Part shown: positions 51,474 to 61,620 of the stretch, piece by piece
How positions within the stretch are numbered: position 1 is the first letter of the stretch
How the letters are laid out: each line of letters starts with the position of its first letter
From: Agrypnia vestita
Taxonomy: Eukaryota; Arthropoda; Insecta; Trichoptera; Phryganeidae
Assembly: GCA_016648135.1 (NCBI GenBank)
Contig: JADDOH010003941.1
Coordinates: 62,001 to 126,000, forward strand
Direction: 5' to 3'
DNA: 64,000 nt
The notes under the pieces: generated by a model
The model's database searches: none
Seen by the model: only the letters and a program-made list of their open reading frames with translations
What the model was told of the DNA's origin: nothing
Translations under genes and position numbers: made by a program

Positions 51474-52356
51474 CAATGCTTGTGAGATGATTTTTTACTT
51501 AAATTGACTTATAAATTATTGATTTCGTTCGTTCAAGAACTACGGATATTCTAGTAACAACCACAAATGTCAGTACACTTTAAATAATAACATAATACAA
51601 TAATAAATAGGTTTTAAATTAACTAAATCTAGTAGAAACATCACATTGATAAATAGAATATAGGTGGTGATTATCAGTTTGAAAGTTATTAAATTTGCAG
51701 GAAATGTAAGTGCTTTGCAAACATTCCATTTGCTAGCTAAAGTTAAAAAATTAATCGATTTCGGTTATCTTAGAAAATGCATTTCCGCTATACCCTACCC
51801 AATTTCCTGATAAAATAAATAAAACAGACATGCGTAAGCTGTATAGATTAGATAACTGAATATAATATATCTAGTTATTGGAGGATTTTAATCTGAAAAA
51901 ATCAGAACTTTATTTAAATTTTCAACATTGCGAATTATAATAATAAGACAATAGTGACTATAGAAATCGCGTAATTGTTTCAACAACAAATAAATTAAAA
52001 ACGACCCCTTCCAAAAATAAAAAAAATTGTTTTACATTCGTACTTCGATAATTATATTTTAATTTAATATAAAATATATTTATATGGTTTAAAAAACTCA
52101 TTTTGTATAATTATCAAATGTTTCGGGGTCAACGGTCCCTTTATCGGGATACAACGTATTCAAAAAATAAAAATCGAAGTACAGACATTAAAAAAACCCC
52201 AATTAATAATAAATGGGCGATGAATACCTAACCAAGAACTAAAGTAAAAAAAAACAAATTTAAACAGTAATTATTTGCAAAAAACACCTACTTATTTATA
52301 ATATTTAATTTTCTACGAACACATTTTCTAATTTCTAATATTTCTGATTTAACCAC
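51474..52356. repeat. Second copy of core B of the 43.7-45.1 kb block
   Basis: Near-identical to 43931-44806 (shared: TGAGATGATTTTTTACTTAA, GGTGGTGATTA-CAGTTTGAA, TTTCGGGGTCAACGGTCCCT). It includes the minus-strand hammerhead-like motif (GAAAC at 52124-52120). Segment A is absent on both sides, which defines the edges of B. Confidence 0.75.
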
Positions 52357-52357
52357 T

Positions 52358-53020
52358 GTAATTATTATTATTATTATTTATTTTTTTTACATCTCAGACC
52401 CACAAAACATCACATTGATATTTGTCTGTAGGTGCATCAATACATATATATAAATAAATTGTATTTACCAGAAATACATTCATGTTAATTAATTACAATA
52501 GATCTTATAAACTCAAATACAAATCAACAATACTATACAACAATACAAGAAAAAATACAAATATTACCAAAATCAAAATAAATCTCTTTTATTTAATAAC
52601 ATATTCATTAATTCTGTAATTTGCCCTTTTTTATTAATATCCATTTTGACACGACATGAGATTTTATTTAATATTTTTGGTATGACATATTTTAATGTTC
52701 TTTGTCCATATTTATTTATGACCTTCGGTATTCGTAGTCCTTCTTTAACCATTAATCTGGTACTATGTTTATGAATCAATCTATGCTTGTATGTCCCATC
52801 TTCATGATATCGTGTAATTAGTTTGTACCACAAGATAGCATTAATTGGCATAGAGCCTTGTTTCTTGAAGAGTTCCTGTATATCTTTAGTAGCACTTTCT
52901 TTATTTATTAATTTTTATCGCCGAATTTTGAATATTTTGAATTTTTCTAATATTAGTTTTGCAAGTTAGACCCCAGCTAGTTATTCCATTGTTTTTATGT
53001 AAAATTTGATAATATCAAAA
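52358..53020 (-). mobile_element. LINE of a second family, 3' fragment
   Basis: The minus-strand frame at 52851-52573 matches LINE RT C-terminal ends: 'MPINAILWYKLITRYH', then 'RIPKVINKYGQRTLKYVIPK' and 'ILNKI'. Upstream, in a broken frame, 'WGLTCKTNI' fits the conserved WG step. The 3' tail is a TAA-type microsatellite at 52358-52380. Unrelated to the TTAG-tailed LINE. Confidence 0.6.
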
Positions 53021-54086
53021 TATTGTTTTTTTTTCCAAAAGAAGAATACAAAATTCAGAATTGCTATTGCTATTGAACAACTTAAGTGTTCTTAATTATA
53101 ATATCAAATTTTCTACTTTTTTGCCTGTATATAAAAATGATTAGAATCATCAAACATAAAAATTACGTTCTCTGTCCGCCCATCTATCTGTGTCTCTTGA
53201 TTATTGAATTATAAAATACATTAACAAATATTCATATTCAAAATACAGACATTAACAAAAAAAATAATATAAGGGATTTGAATAAAAATTAAGATAAGAT
53301 AACATATTTTACATTGATAAATGTATAAAATTGGTACAAAAGTGGCTATACAAAAACGTATGAGGGTCTGTGATTATGCATGAATAAAACGCCATATGTT
53401 TTCAAGAATACTTTAAATTGAAACTAAAGAGATCTTTAACATAGCTTAAGAATTCTACGGAATCCTTGTCAATATTGGCTTGTGATTTATTACGAAATGT
53501 TCAGTTCTTTTGAATGCTGTATCTTGACAATATTGCTTCTAATTAATATGATTCGTTGGGGTGTCTTTTCTGGTATTTACCTATTTATTTATTAATACAC
53601 CCTGCATTTGGCCTTTATATACCATAAAACAAAAATTATTCAAATAGCATAGCTCTCTTAATACATAAGAAAAAATATAAAATTGAAAGAATATCAAAAA
53701 GATAAATAATGGATTAAATGCATAGGCAAATTCTAAAGCAGAAAACAAGTAGATTTGTTTTTTGTATGTGTATAGTTTTCGAGCATTAAATATATCAACA
53801 GAGCTGTATTGATTACCTATTAAAGTAGATTATAATAGATTATAAGTTTACTTCAACAAGATTAACTTTCATTGATAGGATTTTTGATCTTTGATCATCA
53901 GATCGTTTGATCTATTTGAATCAATCATTTATTCTACTGTTTGAATCAAATAACAGGAAAACTAATTTCTCGAGAATCTTTGATACTAGTATAATTCAAA
54001 TTATATTTATGTCGAGTCGGAAACCATTAAAGCTTCTTGATTATAATAAGCCTTTCTTTATCTCGAACAGTAAACAATTCGTAGAT
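53021..54086. other. AT-rich, no gene
   Basis: Nothing recognised. The open frame at 53907-54092 is chance by composition. Confidence 0.4.
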
Positions 54087-54087
54087 G

Positions 54088-54226
54088 TATAGTTTTCTGA
54101 AGTATTCTGCCATGTATATGTGACCTCTGTGGCCGACGTTTCGGATCCCATTGCAGGATCTTTCATCATCAGCCCTGTCAGCCAGAGAGGTCACATATAC
54201 ACATCAGAATATCCCAGAAAACTATA
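54088..54226 (-). ncRNA. Hammerhead-ribozyme-like hairpin of Penelope-like type
   Basis: Arms 54114-54133 and 54181-54200 pair at 19 of 20 positions, and pairing continues outward (TATAGTTTTCTG at both ends), giving a long stem I. On the minus strand, between the arms: CTGATGA (54172-54166), then a stem II GATCC...GGGATC, then GAAAC (54142-54138) and GTC. The order is that of a type I hammerhead with a very short stem III. Known: Penelope-like retroelements carry minimal hammerheads of this kind. Self-cleavage is untested. Confidence 0.6.
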
Positions 54227-54397
54227 CACAGAAGATTCTGAACGGCCGTGAAAACCTGAGAACAATAGTAAACAATTCAATTCAAAGGTATCCTCCTACC
54301 AATAGAATAGCTCGTTGGTGTGGTAGTTATGATTCTTGTCAAGTGATCTAGTTGGTCGATTCTTCGAGCTTCCTTTCTAAGAAGGAAGTTAGTCATA

Positions 54398-54450
54398 TTT
54401 TTATGACACAAGCGTTTAGCTTAGTTTTAAAATAGTAAGAATATTGGATA
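54398..54450 (+). mobile_element. SINE-A scrap
   Basis: GACACAAGCGTTTAGCTTAG and AATAGTAAGAATATTG match the SINE-A body. Confidence 0.5.
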
Positions 54451-54630
54451 ATTATTTTTAAAAAAATTGTGAAACAGACTGGACAAAGCCATACATTTGC
54501 CCCCTTATTTTTAACTATGTAGCAGAATGCATTTGGCTACAATCGATTACTTTTACTAGGCCTGCAGGTATCTATATGAGGCCTCTGTTTGGCATATAGT
54601 GATTTCTTTGCTGCCAAAACCAGTGTCATT

Positions 54631-54674
54631 GGAAGTAATTAAACAATTGCGAGAGCAATTGTTTAATTACTTCC
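54631..54674. repeat. Perfect 20-bp hairpin with GAGA loop
   Basis: Arms 54631-54650 and 54655-54674 (GGAAGTAATTAAACAATTGC and its exact complement) surround GAGA. Confidence 0.85.
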
Positions 54675-54689
54675 GGACGGATCCGCCAT

Positions 54690-54800
54690 GCTTCCAAGCA
54701 GCCATCAGCACGTCCTTCACGCCTGAACCGTCGCCCCGACCAGTCTGAAGATCAGCCCCGCGGATTTCGTTCCGAAACCTCGATCGTATCTAATTTAGTT
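54690..54800 (+). repeat. GC-rich segment with hammerhead-like boxes
   Basis: CTGAAGA at 54745-54751 and GAAAC at 54774-54778 with a poor intervening stem. It resembles the decayed Penelope-type motifs at 39.2 kb. Confidence 0.3.
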
Positions 54801-54959
54801 AAATGTCTTAAAATTTAAGATTAAGACGCCTTGTGTACAAAACCGCTATAAACTTGTAAGTAAACGCATTTCTTTTAAACAATCATCTCTTCCCACCATT
54901 TGCTCGAATAATCTCTGCATTTGCAGGTAACTAAAATAGTAGCGGTGTGTCTTACCACA

Positions 54960-55215
54960 CACGTACCCCTACATAACTAACATACCGTTATGCCATATCG
55001 CCGTGGAGGTATGTAAAAACGATGGACCACGACACTTATCTAACCTGACATACAACTATCGCCTCATTCACATACTCTACCCATGCAAGCTTGACGATGG
55101 TTGAGGCTCCTAATATTCTTCCAGAATCTGGATTACCTGACCATGCAAAGGCTTCCGTGGCCGTCCTCTACTCGCTATTCCCTCCACCTTCTTATTTTTG
55201 TGCTCTATTCGTTCA
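54960..55215 (-). mobile_element. LINE 3' fragment, minus strand
   Basis: Reading minus, ACGGCCACGGAAGCCTTTGC aligns to the GRPRKTW-encoding part of the 21.8 kb LINE, followed by GGTCAGGTAATCCAGATT, AGCCTCAACCATCGTC and a degraded end with a GTTAG word near 54979. Confidence 0.55.
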
Positions 55216-55594
55216 ACGGACGTTGGCTATCGTGCTGACTATAAGAACTTTATTTACTGTGATATAGAATACCTCTACAGCAGGCTGGACAAATCACCGT
55301 CTCAGGTTTTTCAGACATAGTTCTAATTCTTCCGGGCCCCCGATTTCTGGCAATCGTTTCCCTGCAATATGAGATGCAAGATCTCGTACTTCCCTGGATG
55401 TCCTATCACATATCAGAGATATAGAATTTTTCGAATTTTTTTTGTTCTAATTACTTATTTTTTTGTATTATTTTCATTCGATTGAGAATTCTTCTGTAGA
55501 TCCGCAACATCTGAACCACCTAAGCGATCCTTTTTCATTTTATACACTTTGCTTTATCACTTTGGTGATAACTTGTTTTTACTCTCTTTATATT
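55216..55594. other. Mixed sequence, possible degraded retroelement
   Basis: 55250-55420 is GC-richer without a clear frame. Nothing definite. Confidence 0.3.
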
Positions 55595-55885
55595 AACTCG
55601 TGGCGTCTGCTTGCTTGCTTGCTTGACGAAAAAACTTTGGATCGATTTTTAACCCTTTTCCCGTGATTCAATCGAGTTGAAATTTTTCAAGTAGACTCGT
55701 GGCGACGATCAAGAAGATCTATCAAATTTTCGTTAAAAAAAAAAAAATTATAGTATAATTTTGGATTTTTCAAATTTTTAATGTTTTTTCATACAAGTTG
55801 TATGGAGATTCCGACGCATATGGTAGACACGAAACTCGAAAATGAGAAAGGGAGTGTTGTAAAAACTTTTTTTTAATGGGTTACT
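55595..55885. repeat. Dispersed repeat, copy 2 (paired with 16860-17335)
   Basis: TCGATTTTTAACCCTTTTCC, CGTGATTCAATCGAGTTGAA, ATTATAGTATAATTTTGG and AATGAGAAAGGGAGTGTTGT align with the first copy; this copy is shorter in its 3' part. Confidence 0.55.
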
Positions 55886-56589
55886 TTTTTTAAATTGTAA
55901 TTTAAATCTGTAAAAAAATGTGCGAAAAACCAAATTAAATATTATTTATTTTTTCATATCACCAATAGTTATTTGAGTGAGACAACTATTGTCGCATAGT
56001 GATACTATTATTGACTACACATAATAGTGTGTGTAGTTAATAACTACACATAATAGATGGCGATCCTTTTTACATGTGATGTGTGCTCATATTCGCGCCT
56101 CGATTTAAAATTTTACATTTGAAAAGATTTTTTATTTATTTATTATTATTGAATATTAATATTTCCATGAAGAAAGATATAAATTACTCTACAGACATAG
56201 TATTGTATTACTGTTAGAATACATTTTATGTCAAAATAAAATATAGCCATTAACCACATCATCTGTCTCTTTCTCCCCCATGTATTATACTCCCCTTGTC
56301 CGATTTGTTGTCCGACCACTTTAACATCACAAGATAAAATTTTATTTTATTTTAATTAAAGAGACCCCTTAATTATGTTGATAATATATAATCTGATAAA
56401 ATTGTCTTGTCAAGTTCCTTTTTAACTACACATTAAAATTGAAATAATTTTTAAATTTAAATTAATTTTAATAGACGATAAAAGAATGTCGAAAATAATG
56501 TCATACGACTGGTGTACACAAAAACAAGTTGCTAAAAATAAAGTTGCCTATATTTTGTAATGTTCACTTTGTAATTTCCCCTTATGTAG
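55886..56589. other. AT-rich, no gene
   Basis: Contains short direct repeats of AACTACACATAATAG (about 56010-56055). Nothing else. Confidence 0.4.
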
Positions 56590-56850
56590 GAATATATGAC
56601 CGAGGAAAATATGGTTAAGGAAATATATGAGGCGAGTATTAAAGGCAAAAGGAATAGAGGGCATTCGCAAAAGACCAGGCACGACCGGATACCACAAATA
56701 TTGGAGGATGGGCCTGTGAATACGTAGAGCATCTTTCTGAAGATGAATGTAGCCGATGCAAAAAGGTATGCCAAGATAGAATAATATGACATTCTATCCT
56801 CTCTGCCTAACCCTAAGAAAAACGGCGTGATGGTTTGTTAATTAGCTAAC
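56590..56850 (+). mobile_element. LINE 3' fragment
   Basis: It encodes degenerate 'EENMVKEIYEASIKG', then a GHSQKTRHDR-like stretch matching GRPRKTWHDQ of the long copy, 'ILEDGPV', and ends TCTCTGCCTAACCCTAAG with GTTTGTTAATTAGCTAA as a worn tail. Confidence 0.75.
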
Positions 56851-57214
56851 AGACCCCCACATCAACTACTGCAGCAGTATATTATTTCTGAATAATAAAG
56901 CATAATTAAAAAATTAACAATACTGACATTTAGACAATTGAATTATTAAACAACATGAACATGATTACTGCACAAAAAAAGATGAAATAAGACTAACTTT
57001 TAGAAAGAAAACAAGATTGCGAAATCAATCAAAATCAAATCAATCAATCACGTACAGTGGAATGGAATTATATATAACAGGGGATGAAGAAAATATAACA
57101 ACTTCCAAGAGGAAGCTAAAAAAAATACGTGATGCCTACATTTGAATAAAATTTATCATAATTATTTAGGGTGGTCCATCGGGTACACCAGAATTAAATT
57201 TCACTCCATTTTTT
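56851..57214. other. AT-rich, no gene
   Basis: Short ATCAATCAA repeats near 57020-57050. Nothing else. Confidence 0.4.
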
Positions 57215-57957
57215 TAATTTAAGTTGGCAACTCTAATGTTTGGCATTTCTCATTTTCTGTTATTGAGATTATTAAAAATGAGTCGCCTTGCAGAAGAACA
57301 ACGTATTGTAACTGTTAAACATATTAAAATTTTGGCGTAAGTTTTTCAGAGAAGTTTTAGGAATTCTTGGTATTCATATTGCAATTAATGAGTCCACGAT
57401 TCGAAAATTAATTTAAAAATTTGAGGAAACTGGTTCGGTTAGTGGCAAACAATATCTTCGACCTGTGTGGTCGGTCTAAATTATTGCAAATGTCAATGAG
57501 AGCATCGATGAGAATCCAGGAACAACACGACATCATCCTCAATTATTTTCATTAGCAAAATTAACTCAGGAGCTTATACCACAAGCCCATTTGCAACGGA
57601 GAAAATTCGCAAATTCCTTATTCGTGAAATTCGCCAACTGTCCTGTAAAAAAAGTCTTCGAAATTTTTAAGAAAAGGGTTAGGATGTGCCAGCATAGCCG
57701 AGGCGGCCAATTGGCCTATATCGCATTCCATAATTTATGCCAACATGTTTTCTTTACAAATCAATAAAAATTTCCCAATTCAGTAATAATTTACTGTGTG
57801 TTTCATTTAAAAATTAAATCCGGTGATTCCGATTCGCCATATTTGTAATGTATTTTAACATTAACAATATGAAGTTCTTTTGTATAACGACCTATTTTTA
57901 ATAAGCTCAATAACAGCAGATGAGAAATGTCAAACATTGGTGTTGCCAATTTAAATT
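57215..57957. mobile_element. Tc1/mariner-type (IS630-like) transposon remnant with TIRs
   Basis: The left end GTTGGCAACTCTAATGTTTG, GCATTTCTCATTTTCTG and TTATTGAG mirrors the right end, read in reverse: GTTGGCAACACCAATG, ACATTTCTCATCTGCTG and TTATTGAG. About 740 bp. It holds a damaged transposase gene. Confidence 0.65.
57278..57670 (+). pseudogene. Degenerate IS630/Tc1-mariner-type transposase, N-terminal part
   Basis: Broken frames give 'MSRLAEEQRIVTVKHIKIL', then in another frame 'INESTIRKLI' and 'KFEETGSVSGKQ' (the typical HTH and KFEETGSV linker), then 'NVNESIDENPGT'. Several stops and shifts are present. No catalytic domain follows before the right end, so the element lost its 3' coding half. 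Confidence 0.6.
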
Positions 57958-57968
57958 TTATTAGAGTT

Positions 57969-58020
57969 ATATATATATATATATATATATATATAGATAT
58001 ATTATATATTAATATATATT
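57969..58020. repeat. AT microsatellite
   Basis: An uninterrupted TA run at 57969-57994, then imperfect ATAT. Confidence 0.8.
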
Positions 58021-58079
58021 GATACGTACACCTGGGGGATGTAAACGAAAATCCCGTACCTGTGTCTATTTTTCAGAAG

Positions 58080-58890
58080 CATTGGCTGCCGGGAGCTCCG
58101 CCTAGCAACAGAAAATAAACGGTTGTTCGCTAATCCATCTCCACCGCCGCCGAACAGGTATAAAAGCGGTGCGCTTTTACTCCCAGCCAGGATACACTGT
58201 TCGGAAGGCTGCAACAGTCCTCGCCTTACTAGGAGGTGTCCGGGAGGGATTACTGGCGAACCTAGGAAGCGATATCGCCATCGCAGTCGAGTATTCTCCT
58301 GCCAGGCCGTATCAAGTCGGGTTTATGTGAAGCTCGAGTCTCGTCGAGTTTTTATCTATATCTGTATATATAGTATCTGTGTAGTGAGATCAAGAATTCC
58401 ACCATAATATTGTGTTGTGACTACGCCAGAGACCTAAGTGCTTGTGCTAATTTTATTCGATATTCTGTATCTACCTACTTTGATAATTCTACTGTTTATA
58501 TTTCTGTGTGTTCTTCTATATTCCTACTTTTTATGTTTCTGTGTTCATTTCTACTACGTATGTACATTTGTGTTTTACTGACTGTTAATAAATTGTTGTA
58601 AAAATAAACTTTTCAGTAATTTCCACGCCTTTGTTACTTGCACTAATATCTTGAAACAATGCTCTCCGTTTCAATTGTCCCCAACTGTGCAACCTTCACG
58701 TCAGCGTGATACCTCCAGCGGAGGGAAGGCCTAATCCACCCCCTGAGATTGTGCAAGTGACCGTGGAAATATAAAATAATTGTGAAGTGTAGTGCTTCAG
58801 GATGTCGTCCCGTCGTTATTATCGCTCCGCTAACAACGAGACTTGGAGATCGAATCATCGCAGAAGCCAGCTGGAGCCCAATCGCCGTTA
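58080..58890 (+). promoter_or_regulatory. Promoter/leader-like segment, possibly an LTR-retrotransposon 5' end
   Basis: GGTATAAAAGCGG at 58158-58170 is a strong TATA box. A C/G-rich leader follows, then AATAAA-type signals at about 58590-58605, then a GC-richer stretch and an ATG at 58802 opening about 29 Arg/Ser-rich codons ('MSSRRYYRSANNETWRSN') before a stop. TATA, poly(A) signal, leader and short gag-like start suggest U3-R-U5 and a truncated gag. I could not find clear TG...CA borders or a primer-binding site. A host promoter is the alternative. Confidence 0.35.
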
Positions 58891-59552
58891 AGAAATACGG
58901 AGATCAACGTCGTATGCGAACCAGGAGGAGTCCAATCATTTATTTAATCTATCGGATATCAATAAGGATAAATCTAATCATAAATATATTTTCTAATAAT
59001 CCTCACAAATATGAATCTTTTTTTCCAGGAGCAGAGTTCGCTCAAACTGGTATTTATTTGCACATTTGACAACCTTGTTGGTTGTATTAACACGTAAATA
59101 CTTTCTTGGCTATTTGACTCGTGCCCAGTTAAGTCGCCAAAGTCGTTCGTGCGCCGAAATGCTTCAGGAAAACATTATAAAATTTAAATGAGAACTTTTC
59201 CAAAGCAATTTAGTAGTTTGATTTTATTGAAACAATTATTAGTTTCGTTATAACTAGCGTGAAACGATGATTTGCCTAAATGAGATATCGGGTATAATAT
59301 AGTGTATTGAGTGGAGATTAAATGTTTGCGTGTCATTTGGAGCTTAGCGCGATGCGGGTAGGTACTGAGCACGTAAATGCTAAAGCTTCGGAACTACTCG
59401 AATACCTGCTCATAAACAATTTGACATTTCAAATGTGAAACAGTGATTCAAAGGTCGTGTTATGTTGTACTTATTTGAGCGTGTAACATAAATGGGAGGC
59501 GTGAGACACAGTCTACCTACATTTTATTTTCTTTCTTTTTATGAGAACGACT
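58891..59552. other. No gene recognised
   Basis: A good splice-acceptor-like CTTTTTTTCCAG at about 59018-59029 has no supporting exon. Confidence 0.35.
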
Positions 59553-59662
59553 AAAGGTCCACGGACATTTGTTTCAATGACAAAAGGTCCGCAAAATTTG
59601 TACAAAGACAAAATATCCACGGGAATTCGGTGCAAAAACAAAATGTCCACGACAAAGATCCC
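59553..59662. repeat. Tandem repeat, ~29-bp unit, about 3.7 copies
   Basis: Units AAAGGTCCACGGACATTTGT, AAAAGGTCCGCAAAATTTGT, AAAATATCCACGGGAATTCG and AAAATGTCCACGACAAAG. Confidence 0.75.
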
Positions 59663-59694
59663 ACGCCACAAAATTATCATGTTATTATCCCAAT

Positions 59695-59850
59695 AATAAT
59701 AACGTTGTTGTTTGTCTGTCCGTAACTGCCTACAACGTCCGTAACTTCTTATATATATTTTATTCTTTTTTTTTAAAATTAATAAATACTTATTCTATAG
59801 AAACCAACACGTACACCTACGTCATTTTTGATGGCTTACAACTACAAATT
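59695..59850 (-). mobile_element. Short-repeat tail fragment
   Basis: GTTGTTTGTCTGTCCGTAAC, ACAACGTCCGTAACTTC and TACGTCATTTTTGATGGCTT resemble the tails of the 10.5 and 42.6 kb short repeats and the 11.15-11.4 kb SINE. Confidence 0.45.
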
Positions 59851-59984
59851 TCATAATAGTTGACAAAATGTACGGAAAAAAATCTTGATTAATTTAAACA
59901 ACTGCATTGTTATTATAATTCACATTTATTGGGCAGCTATAATGATTTTTGAAAATGTTCAGTTTTGCATTAATTAAATAACTA

Positions 59985-60598
59985 ACTAACCACTACACCG
60001 TTTCTTCGCAGGGGTAGGCAGAGAAGATATTACGCCACGCTCTACGGTTACGCAAGCAGGGCCATTCTCCAATATTTGTTGTATCTGACCGTGACAGGTT
60101 TTTTGAAGTCGTGGAGCTATCTTAATCACTCGCCTTATATATTTTCTTTCTTTTCGTTCATACTTTCCACAAACTAAACCATCTCAGCAAACCATTTCTC
60201 TTTCCACCATGCTACGGCCAGCATTACGTTGACATCTAATTTGTTGATTCCAGGACTTACCGATCAAAGATTTTCCGCACATGCGCTGTAGCGATCACAT
60301 ACTACATTCAGTCTGGATTATTTCTTGTTTTGATAAATCCAGGCTTCACTTGCATACATTATAGTTGGCTCTCGAATTCCGTTATGAACAGCTAACCTTG
60401 CTTCGTGGGACCGATTCCTATTGGCCGTAATAGCATTCATTTACCTTGTTTTTTTGTTTATTTGTTTTTTGTTTATTTTACCTTGTTTCTCGCAGTTACC
60501 ATAAGATTGATATCCTACTCAGCCTTGCCGCCTCTAGTTAACAAACTTCGTTAATACACAAAGTCTTTAACTTGTTGTAGACATTCATTCTGTTTACT
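59985..60598 (-). mobile_element. LINE fragment, minus strand, 3' part
   Basis: Reading minus it follows the 21.8 kb LINE from the 'ARLAVHNG' region through the cysteine-rich part to TCTCTGCCTACCCCTGCGAA and GGTTAGTTAGTTATTTA. It is interrupted from its upstream part (60752-61160) by a SINE. Many stops. Confidence 0.75.
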
Positions 60599-60604
60599 TT
60601 TTTT

Positions 60605-60751
60605 TTTAAACTGATACGCGTAAATGGAAAACGGGTCGCATAAATATTTTTACTCTTTTCAAACTGAGCCCAACTTTCTGGTGTCCTGGAATTGGTCTTG
60701 AACCACCAACCCTTGAATCACTATGTGAGAGTTATAACCACTATGCCAATT
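60605..60751 (-). mobile_element. SINE-A copy inserted in the LINE
   Basis: Reading minus: CATAGTGGTTATAACTCTCA, GGTTCAAGACCAATTCC (B-box-like), then AAAGTTGGGCTCAGTTTGAA, AGAGTAAAAATATTTATGCG and TTTACGCGTATCAG. It splits the LINE into two collinear parts. Confidence 0.6.
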
Positions 60752-61160
60752 ACATCACACTTTGGCACTCATTTGTCTCTCTCGAACACCATTACTTCCG
60801 TCTTGCTACCATTCATCGGGAGTTCACTATCCATGCATACATCTGACATCCTGGTCACCAGGCACTGCATCCTGACCACCATCAATTACCAGCACTGCGT
60901 CACCCGTATAAATTGTGATGAATTCGTCCATTCTCTCTCCTACTTCTACTTCAATCAATTCTCTCATATAATTATCCATATACAAATTGAAAAGCAATGA
61001 TGGCGTTACGCATCCCAGTTTAACAACTTCTGTAATATCAAACCATGATTTGAATACCCCATTAATCCTCATGCACTTCCCCTGTACAGGTGTGCAATCC
61101 CCTATCTTCCTTTCATATCTTCCATCTTCATATTTTGGTTCAACTGGACCGTCGTATTCC
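60752..61160 (-). pseudogene. LINE reverse transcriptase fragment
   Basis: The frame at 61162-60827 gives 'CMRINGVFKSWFDITEVVKL', then 'LLFNLYMDNYMREL' and a catalytic box degraded to YTGD in place of YADD. It matches the middle of the RT of the long copy and continues, beyond the SINE, into 59985-60598. Confidence 0.8.
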
Positions 61161-61325
61161 ACATAAAGTCTTCTCTCGGATCAAATCGGGTCCCTTTCAG
61201 CGGCATTATTCACTTGGGAAATAACCAAAAATCGCATGAAGCCATGTCGGGAGAATAGGTAGCCTAACAAACGAGGAGATGCTGTATTTGGCCATAATCT
61301 GAAGCGAAAAATGGGCGGTTGCATT
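61160..61325 (-). pseudogene. Mariner-type transposase C-terminal fragment
   Basis: Reading minus with frameshifts: 'DNATAHFSLQIMAKYSI', then 'LPYSPDMASCDFWLFP' and 'LKGTRFDSRED'. These match the mariner catalytic block (HDNA.H, then the PYSPDLAP.D tract). It abuts the LINE fragment at 61160. No ends recognised. Confidence 0.55.
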
Positions 61326-61620
61326 ATCCTACATTGTTAGCAGCTTTGCCACAAATTTTGCGGACACTCTCTTCAAGACTTAATTTTGAAATATTTTTAG
61401 AGGGTTGTTTTTCGAATCGGCAGTGTTTTTTACCAGCCAATTTGACAGCTATTAGATGATTTGTCATTTCACAATGAATGGACTTACCCCAGAACAACGC
61501 TTGCAAACTATGCAAATTTATTTTGAAAATCGTGAAATCGTAATTATATTTAAACACTAATGGCACAAATTATCTTTCCAATAAATCATCAAAACCATGG
61601 CCATTACCTTAATTTTTATA
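61326..61620 (+). pseudogene. Short transposase-like N-terminus
   Basis: ATG at 61474 opens 28 codons, 'MNGLTPEQRLQTMQIYFENR' then eight more and a stop. The start is typical of insect Tc1/mariner-superfamily transposases (TPEQR...YFEN). The downstream body is missing. The minus-strand open frame 61324-61566 overlaps and shows no motif. Confidence 0.4.
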
